From NCBI GenBank assembly GCA_003554535.1, contig PWGT01000009.1:1-10933 (forward strand): DNA of 10,933 bases, given 5' to 3'. Position 1 is the stretch's first letter. Every line of letters starts with the position of its first letter. The stretch comes from Syntrophomonadaceae bacterium. Lineage in GTDB: Bacteria; Bacillota_D; Dethiobacteria; DTU022; PWGO01. This document shows, in pieces, positions 5,962-10,933 of this stretch. The notes beneath the pieces are model-generated. The model saw only the letters and a program-made list of their open reading frames with translations. It did not search any database and had not been told where the DNA came from. Both the position numbers and the translations under genes were made by a program.

Positions 5962-7476
5962 ATGTATCAACCGGACAGAGAAGCTTTTAGCAAATTAGTA
6001 GCAGATCATGATATCATCCCTGTGTACTGCACAATTCCTGCTGATTTGGAAACTCCAGTGTCAATTTTTTTAAAAACTGTGGCCGATTCAAAAAGTATTC
6101 TTTTGGAAAGTGGAGATTTAGGGGAAAAAGCCAGGTATTCATTCATAGGCAGCGACCCTTTTCTTTCAGTATTTACTGAAGGAGAGCGAACAGTGGTTGA
6201 AAAAGCAGATGGAACCAGGGAAATAAAACTTAATGCGGATCCTTTAAAAGTAGTAGAAGATATTATCCATAAGTATAAAGTATTCGTGCCTTCCGAGATA
6301 TCTTCTTTCTGGGGAGGGGCGGTAGGTTTTTTGGGTTATGATATGGTTAATTACTGGGACAATATACCATCAAATTTTGAAACCGATCGTTATCCTTTGT
6401 GCCATTTTATTTTTCCGGGTGAAGTGATGATATATGATCATCGACGTCATCTTCTTACGTTGGTTCGGGTAGTCCACGTTGAAGATAAAACCAGGGACAA
6501 TGTTGCAGAAGTTTATGCAGAAGCATTGCAGAAATTGGAAGAGACTGCTAATTGCCTTAAAAATAGTCCTTCTCCATTGTCCGAGGTTTCTGGAATCGGA
6601 GAAAGAAATGAAAGCCAAATTATGGAGGATGAATATGAATTTACAGAGGAAGAGTTTGTCAGAGCGGTTCAAACAGCAAAAGAGTATATCGCAAGTGGGG
6701 AAATATTTCAGGTAGTGCTTTCACGGAGAGCCATTAGAAGCCTGGAAGTACATCCTTTTAATCTATACCGTGCATTACGCAGCCTCAATCCGTCTCCTTA
6801 TCAGTTCTATTTATCACTGGATGAATTTCAGTTGGTGGGTGCATCACCAGAAATGCTGGTTAGCTCAACAGATGGATGGGCTTCCACTTGTCCTATCGCT
6901 GGAACCAGACCCAGGGGGAAGGATGCAGATGATGACACATTTTTGGCTGATGAATTAAGCCATGATGAGAAGGAAAAGGCGGAACACATGATGCTGGTGG
7001 ATTTGGGACGCAATGATCTGGGAAAAGTTTGTTGTTATGGGAGTGTTAAAGTAAATAAATTGTTGGAAGTAGAGTATTTTTCCCATGTAATGCATTTGGT
7101 TTCAGAAGTTTCCGGTAAACTTCACCCCCAGTGTGGTTTTTCCGATTTGCTACGAGGTGCATTTCCGGCAGGGACAGTTACTGGAGCTCCCAAGATAAGA
7201 GCTATGGAGATTATTTCGGAACTGGAACCTGTTTCAAGGGGACCATATGCCGGAGCAGTAGGTTATATGGGTTTTAATGGAGATATGGATACTTGTATTG
7301 CAATTCGTACTATGCTTGTCCAGGATGGACAGGTAAGAGTCCAGGCAGGAGCGGGGATAGTAGCAGATTCAGATCCTCATCAAGAGTATCTGGAGACAGA
7401 ACACAAAATGGCAGCCTCCATGCGGGCCATTAAACTTGCAGAGGAGTGGAAAGAGTATGATTTTAATTGTGGATAA
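5962..7476 (+). CDS. trpE: Anthranilate synthase component I
   Basis: This 504-aa protein, a normal TrpE length, converts chorismate to anthranilate using ammonia supplied by TrpG. The N-terminal domain holds LLES at 47-50, the motif that binds tryptophan for feedback inhibition. The chorismate-binding domain (about 225-490) shows ASPEML (294-299), PIAGTRPRG (311-319), [20 protein letters not shown] (335-354), HVMHLVSEV (375-383), [11 protein letters not shown] (401-411) and GPYAGAVGY (427-435). LLES and the trp operon context favour TrpE over PabB. ATG 5962 follows AAGGGGG at 7 nt, just after the T-box terminator. Its end overlaps trpG by 20 bp. Control is dual: T-box at transcription and tryptophan on the enzyme. 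Confidence 0.97.
   Translation: MYQPDREAFSKLVADHDIIPVYCTIPADLETPVSIFLKTVADSKSILLESGDLGEKARYSFIGSDPFLSVFTEGERTVVEKADGTREIKLNADPLKVVEDIIHKYKVFVPSEISSFWGGAVGFLGYDMVNYWDNIPSNFETDRYPLCHFIFPGEVMIYDHRRHLLTLVRVVHVEDKTRDNVAEVYAEALQKLEETANCLKNSPSPLSEVSGIGERNESQIMEDEYEFTEEEFVRAVQTAKEYIASGEIFQVVLSRRAIRSLEVHPFNLYRALRSLNPSPYQFYLSLDEFQLVGASPEMLVSSTDGWASTCPIAGTRPRGKDADDDTFLADELSHDEKEKAEHMMLVDLGRNDLGKVCCYGSVKVNKLLEVEYFSHVMHLVSEVSGKLHPQCGFSDLLRGAFPAGTVTGAPKIRAMEIISELEPVSRGPYAGAVGYMGFNGDMDTCIAIRTMLVQDGQVRVQAGAGIVADSDPHQEYLETEHKMAASMRAIKLAEEWKEYDFNCG
7441..7446 (+). promoter_or_regulatory. Ribosome binding site deciding the trpG start
   Basis: GAGGAG within the end of trpE lies 10 nt before ATG 7457. The longer reading from TTG 7436 would place the start before this site and add seven residues ahead of the conserved [11 protein letters not shown] terminus. 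Confidence 0.7.
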
Positions 7477-8053
7477 CTATGACTCATTCAGTTACAACTT
7501 GGCTCAAGCAGTAGGTTCTTTGGGTTATTCTGTCCAGGTTTGGCGGAACGATGAATATGAACTGCATGATTTAGATGAATTATCTTTGGATGCAGTAATC
7601 ATCTCGCCGGGGCCGGGAGTGCCGGAATCTGCCGGTATGAGCTTACAAACAATAGGATATTTATGCGATAAATTGCCCATAATGGGTGTTTGCCTAGGCC
7701 ATCAGGCAATCGGGGTTTATTTTGGAGGAAGAGTTGTAAGAAGTAGTTGTTTAATGCATGGAAAAACTTCTCAGGTTTACCATCATGAAGACCCTATTTT
7801 TGCAGGTATTGAATCTCCTGTGGAGGTGATGCGTTATCATTCTTTACTTTTGGAACCTTCAACTCTACCTTCTTCTCTGGAGGTTATTGCTCACACTCAA
7901 GAAGGTGAAATCATGGGAGTGCGCCACCGATATTTTCCGCAAGTGGTGGGGATTCAATTTCATCCTGAATCGTTCTTTACTCCTCATGGTTCCCGTATGC
8001 TTTTAAATTTTTTGACTGTCTCGTCACAGCCGAGAAAGGGAGGCAAAAAATGA
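7457..8053 (+). CDS. trpG: Anthranilate synthase component II, glutamine amidotransferase
   Basis: This 198-aa class I glutamine amidotransferase releases ammonia from glutamine for TrpE. The N-terminus [14 protein letters not shown] is diagnostic of the TrpG/PabA family. The oxyanion region is SPGPGVP (50-56), the nucleophile is Cys79 in GVCLGHQ, and the catalytic His169 and Glu171 lie in QFHPES. The length is normal and all catalytic residues are present. It overlaps trpE by 20 bp and the downstream trpD by ATGA, which points to translational coupling and matched amounts of the two subunits. No PabB-like gene is seen here, but TrpG of many Firmicutes also serves folate synthesis, which cannot be excluded. 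Confidence 0.96.
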   Translation: MILIVDNYDSFSYNLAQAVGSLGYSVQVWRNDEYELHDLDELSLDAVIISPGPGVPESAGMSLQTIGYLCDKLPIMGVCLGHQAIGVYFGGRVVRSSCLMHGKTSQVYHHEDPIFAGIESPVEVMRYHSLLLEPSTLPSSLEVIAHTQEGEIMGVRHRYFPQVVGIQFHPESFFTPHGSRMLLNFLTVSSQPRKGGKK

Positions 8054-9063
8054 TCAAAGATATTCTGGAAAAGTTGATAAAAGGAGAAAAGTTAAACCGA
8101 GAGGAAGCTTATAAAGCAATGGACATGATCATGACCGGAGAAATAAATGATGCCCAAATTGCTGCATACCTTACGGCATTGCGATGCAAGGGGGAAAGTG
8201 AAGAAGAAATAATTGGAAGCTGCCTGGCAATAAGGGAGCACAGCAAGAGAGTCCCTTATCACCATTCCTTGATGGTTGATACTTGTGGGACTGGTGGTGA
8301 TGGCAAGGGAACATTTAATATTTCCTCAGTAAGCGCTCTGGTAGTAGCTGGTGCTGGGGTGCCAGTAGCGAAACATGGGAATAGGGCAGTGTCAGGAAAA
8401 TGCGGTAGTGCCGATCTCTGGGAAAGTTTAGGTGTCAATGTGGAAATGCCCCCTGCGGAAGCCGCAAGTTGCCTGGATAGGTCCAAAATAGCTTTTTTGT
8501 TTGCTCCCATCATGCACCCAGCGATGGCCAGAGCTGTTCCTGCTCGAAAATCCTTGGGGGTAAGGACTGTATTTAATATTCTAGGTCCTTTAAACAATCC
8601 TGCTGAAGTAAAAAAACAGGTTATAGGGGTTTTTGACGCCCATTTAACGGAAAAAATGGCTGGGGTTCTTTCTTCTCTGGGAGCTGAGTGCGCCTTGGTA
8701 GTTCACGGTCTCGATGGAACTGATGAAATATCTCTAGCTGGTGAAACCAGGGTTACGGAGCTTAGGCACGGAACTTTGAAGAGTTTTACTATTTCACCAG
8801 AAGATTATGGCCTTTCCAGGGTTCCACTTGAATATCTAAGAGGAGGAGATGAATCGACCAATGCTGCAATCTGTTTGTCCATATTACAAGGAGAGAGAGG
8901 GCCTCGACGCGATGTGGTTTTGCTAAATGCTGGTGCTGCTATATATGTTTCGGGTAAGGCCCATGACTTGCATGAAGGAATTAATTTGGCCAGCGAATCC
9001 ATTGATTCAGGAGCAGCCTTGGAAGTATTGAAAAGTTTGCGCCAGCAAACCCAAATATCATAA
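8050..9063 (+). CDS. trpD: Anthranilate phosphoribosyltransferase
   Basis: This 337-aa enzyme joins anthranilate to phosphoribosyl pyrophosphate, giving phosphoribosylanthranilate. The N-terminal helical domain (about 1-70) is followed by the PRPP and Mg site DTCGTGGDGKGTFNISS (77-93). KHGNRAVSGKCGSAD (108-122) and the anthranilate-side stretch RKSLGVRTVFNILGPLNNPA (near 165-185) come next. The length is typical and no fusion to TrpG is present. The start ATG overlaps the trpG stop as ATGA, with AAAGGGAGG 6 nt upstream. The homologous thymidine phosphorylases are excluded by the GTGGD/HGNR combination and the operon. Confidence 0.97.
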   Translation: MIKDILEKLIKGEKLNREEAYKAMDMIMTGEINDAQIAAYLTALRCKGESEEEIIGSCLAIREHSKRVPYHHSLMVDTCGTGGDGKGTFNISSVSALVVAGAGVPVAKHGNRAVSGKCGSADLWESLGVNVEMPPAEAASCLDRSKIAFLFAPIMHPAMARAVPARKSLGVRTVFNILGPLNNPAEVKKQVIGVFDAHLTEKMAGVLSSLGAECALVVHGLDGTDEISLAGETRVTELRHGTLKSFTISPEDYGLSRVPLEYLRGGDESTNAAICLSILQGERGPRRDVVLLNAGAAIYVSGKAHDLHEGINLASESIDSGAALEVLKSLRQQTQIS

Positions 9064-9087
9064 TTTAATTGAAACGGAGAGAATTTT

Positions 9088-9903
9088 ATGCTCACAGAAA
9101 TACTAGCTAACAAATACGAGGAAGTAAGGCGGAAAAAGGAAGAACTACCTTTAAGAATCTTGGAAAATCAACTTGAGTTTTCACCTGTACCAAGAGATTT
9201 TATCTCGGCATTATCCCTTGAAAACAGGGTAAATGTTATTGCAGAAATAAAAAAAGCTTCTCCTTCCCATGGAAAGTTCAATTCTTCCTTTTTGCATAGA
9301 TTCAGCACAAGTGAAATTGCCCGTTATTATCAGGAAAATGGGGCTTCTGCAGTTTCAGTTTTAACTGACTTAAATTATTTTGCGGGTTCGTTGGAATATT
9401 TGAAAGAAGCCAAACGAGTTACAGAAATACCTGTTTTGCGAAAAGATTTTATTGTAGATGAATACCAACTTTTCGAATCGAGAGTGACAGGGGCAGATGC
9501 CATCCTTTTAATAGTTTCTTGTTTAAGCCAAGAGCGCCTGGAATCTTTATTAGAACTGGCGAGAGATTTGAAAATGTCTGCCTTGGTGGAAGTGGGAACA
9601 CTTGAGGAAATTGACAGGGCAGTTCAAGCAGGTGCAGAGATTATCGGGATAAACAACCGTGATTTAAATACTTTGCAGGTTGATTTAAGCAGAACTTTAA
9701 AGTTGGCTAAATTAATTCCTTCAGGAATTGTAAAGGTTTCTGAGAGCGGTATTAATGATTTTGAGCAAGTAAAACAGCTACGTGAGGAAGCTGGAATTTC
9801 GGCGGTGCTTGTGGGAAATAGCCTGGTTAATGCAACTAATCCCGGTGAAAAAATTAAAGAACTTGCTATATCACAAAATAAGGGAGGTTATTGCCAACAA
9901 TGA
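9088..9903 (+). CDS. trpC: Indole-3-glycerol phosphate synthase
   Basis: This 271-aa TIM-barrel enzyme closes the ring of carboxyphenylamino-deoxyribulose phosphate, releasing CO2 and water. Visible landmarks are IAEIKKASPS (51-60, Glu53 and Lys55), VLTDLNYFAG (91-100), PVLRKDFIVDEYQ (115-127, catalytic Lys119), LVEVG (166-170, Glu168), GINNRDL (187-193), SESGI (218-222) and VLVGNSL (240-246). These match the known catalytic set and phosphate-binding loops. It starts 24 bp after trpD with CGGAGAG at 6 nt and overlaps trpF by ATGA. It is monofunctional, unlike the TrpC-TrpF fusion of enterobacteria. Confidence 0.97.
   Translation: MLTEILANKYEEVRRKKEELPLRILENQLEFSPVPRDFISALSLENRVNVIAEIKKASPSHGKFNSSFLHRFSTSEIARYYQENGASAVSVLTDLNYFAGSLEYLKEAKRVTEIPVLRKDFIVDEYQLFESRVTGADAILLIVSCLSQERLESLLELARDLKMSALVEVGTLEEIDRAVQAGAEIIGINNRDLNTLQVDLSRTLKLAKLIPSGIVKVSESGINDFEQVKQLREEAGISAVLVGNSLVNATNPGEKIKELAISQNKGGYCQQ
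9882..9888 (+). promoter_or_regulatory. Ribosome binding site deciding the trpF start
   Basis: GGGAGGT lies 11 nt before ATG 9900 but only 2 nt before the alternative TTG 9891, so the ATG that overlaps the trpC stop is the likely start. Confidence 0.7.
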
Positions 9904-10556
9904 AATTAAAAATATGTGGAATTCGTAATTCCCAAGAAGCAAAATTAGCCGTAGAAGAGGGGGTTGATGCAGTAGGACTTGTTTTTGCAGAGAGCCCCCG
10001 TCAAGTTGATTTGGAAGAAGCAGAAAATATTATTTCATGTATTCCTCCTTTTGTTTCCCGTACCGGTGTGTTCGTGGATGAAGATCCGGTTAAGGTAATG
10101 GAAATAGCCCGCAAATGCAGTTTAGATACTTTACAATTTCATGGCCAGGAATCACCAGAATACTGCAGGCGTTTTAAAGGTTATGTGCTTGTAAAATCTT
10201 TTGCAGCTACTTGTGAGTTGAAATTATCTCAAGTTCAGGAATACCCTGTAGATGCGATTCTTTTAGATACAAAGTATGAGGATAAAAAGGGAGGGGGCGG
10301 TTTGGCATTTGATTGGAATCTGGCGCTTCCATTTGCCAGCATCTCTTTGCCTATGATTTTAGCAGGGGGCATAAATCCTGCTAACATAAAAGAAGCCTTG
10401 TCTGCTGTTACTCCTTATGCTGTGGATGTAAGCAGTGGTGCCGAAAAAAATGGAGTTAAAGATCGAAAATTAATCCGCACCCTGGCTCAGGAGGTAAACT
10501 GTTTTAAAAATTTCTCCGAAATAAATTACTCTAGAAAGGATGAAAAACATGAATAA
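9900..10556 (+). CDS. trpF: Phosphoribosylanthranilate isomerase
   Basis: This 218-aa TIM-barrel enzyme performs the Amadori rearrangement of phosphoribosylanthranilate, the step between TrpD and TrpC. The N-terminus KLKICGIRN carries the catalytic Cys6. [13 protein letters not shown] (25-37), VGVFVDE-like RTGVFVDE (54-61), LQFHGQE (78-84), LLDT (121-124, catalytic Asp123), [11 protein letters not shown] (153-163) and VDVSSGAE (176-183, phosphate site) follow in the expected order. The length is slightly above the usual ~205-210 because of a lysine-rich tail after about residue 198. It overlaps trpC as ATGA and trpB by 8 bp. It is an independent gene, not fused. Confidence 0.96.
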   Translation: MKLKICGIRNSQEAKLAVEEGVDAVGLVFAESPRQVDLEEAENIISCIPPFVSRTGVFVDEDPVKVMEIARKCSLDTLQFHGQESPEYCRRFKGYVLVKSFAATCELKLSQVQEYPVDAILLDTKYEDKKGGGGLAFDWNLALPFASISLPMILAGGINPANIKEALSAVTPYAVDVSSGAEKNGVKDRKLIRTLAQEVNCFKNFSEINYSRKDEKHE

Positions 10557-10933
10557 GAATAAATTGCCTGATAACAATGGATATTTTGGCCTTTATGGAG
10601 GCATATACCTTCCTGAAACTCTTATGCCTGCTATTCTAGAGTTAGAGGAAGCTTATAATTCAATTAAACAGGATCCTAACTTTCAGCAAGAGCTGCAGCA
10701 TTTTCTCTCTGAATATGCTGGGCGCCCTACCCCTCTGTATCACGCCGGGCGTTTGGGAGAATTTTACGGAATTCCAAAGCTTTATCTTAAAAGAGAAGAT
10801 CTCTGCCATACCGGAGCCCACAAGATCAATAACGCTCTGGGGCAGGCCTTGTTAGCGCGGCGCATGCGGAAAAAGCGAGTTATTGCCGAAACCGGTGCAG
10901 GACAACATGGGGTAGCAGTTGCTACCACAGCAG
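10549..10933 (+). CDS. trpB: Tryptophan synthase beta chain, N-terminal part cut by the window end
   Basis: 128 complete codons are present out of an expected ~395-410. The enzyme condenses indole with serine using pyridoxal phosphate and partners with TrpA. The start [20 protein letters not shown] is the usual TrpB opening. GRPTPLY (58-64) and [20 protein letters not shown] (77-96) contain the PLP-binding Lys92, and [10 protein letters not shown] (114-123) carries the catalytic-side Glu114. ATG 10549 follows AGAAAGGA at 8 nt and lies inside the end of trpF, giving an 8-bp overlap. The HTGAHK motif and its place in the operon favour the standard TrpB1 form. trpA is presumably next, outside the window. 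Confidence 0.96.
   Translation, partial: MNKNKLPDNNGYFGLYGGIYLPETLMPAILELEEAYNSIKQDPNFQQELQHFLSEYAGRPTPLYHAGRLGEFYGIPKLYLKREDLCHTGAHKINNALGQALLARRMRKKRVIAETGAGQHGVAVATTA

Overview
The window looks like chromosomal DNA from an anaerobic, spore-former-type Firmicute (Clostridia). A Peptococcaceae relative such as Desulfotomaculum or Pelotomaculum is my best guess, not a proof. The grounds are moderately AT-rich coding DNA with strong purine-rich ribosome binding sites, an oxygen-sensitive glycyl radical enzyme, and a tRNA(Trp)-sensing T-box in front of a trpEGDCFB operon.

Positions 1-1371 hold no convincing gene. They hold an unusual cluster of structured, GC-rich repeats. Two copies of a ~206-nt element (296-502 and 727-932, about 96% identical) have ends that pair with each other and several internal helices. 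A third, divergent and truncated relative lies at 1-110 on the minus strand. One of its hairpins differs in sequence at nearly every stem position but still pairs, so the RNA fold seems to be what is conserved. The shape and conserved segments resemble HEARO/omega-RNA, the guide RNA of IscB/IsrB nucleases, yet no nuclease gene is present here. Each full copy sits in a larger repeat made of a GGGAC-rich leader, the RNA element and a tail of degenerate 22-24-bp tandem repeats. A last leader copy at 1190-1236 carries no RNA element.

Positions 1260-5498 are a three-gene unit: a glycyl radical enzyme (GRE) of unresolved substrate, its radical-SAM activase, and an FMN-binding split-barrel (pyridoxamine phosphate oxidase-like) protein that looks internally duplicated. 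A perfect TATAAT box lies upstream.

Positions 5499-5961 hold a promoter and a complete T-box leader. Its UGG specifier and UGGC acceptor-binding bulge both fit tRNA(Trp), and it ends in a strong intrinsic terminator. Downstream, trpE, trpG, trpD, trpC, trpF and the start of trpB (cut by the window end) are packed with overlaps or a short gap. Together they convert chorismate towards indole-glycerol phosphate and tryptophan. Uncharged tRNA(Trp) should open the operon, and TrpE keeps the tryptophan-binding LLES motif for feedback inhibition.
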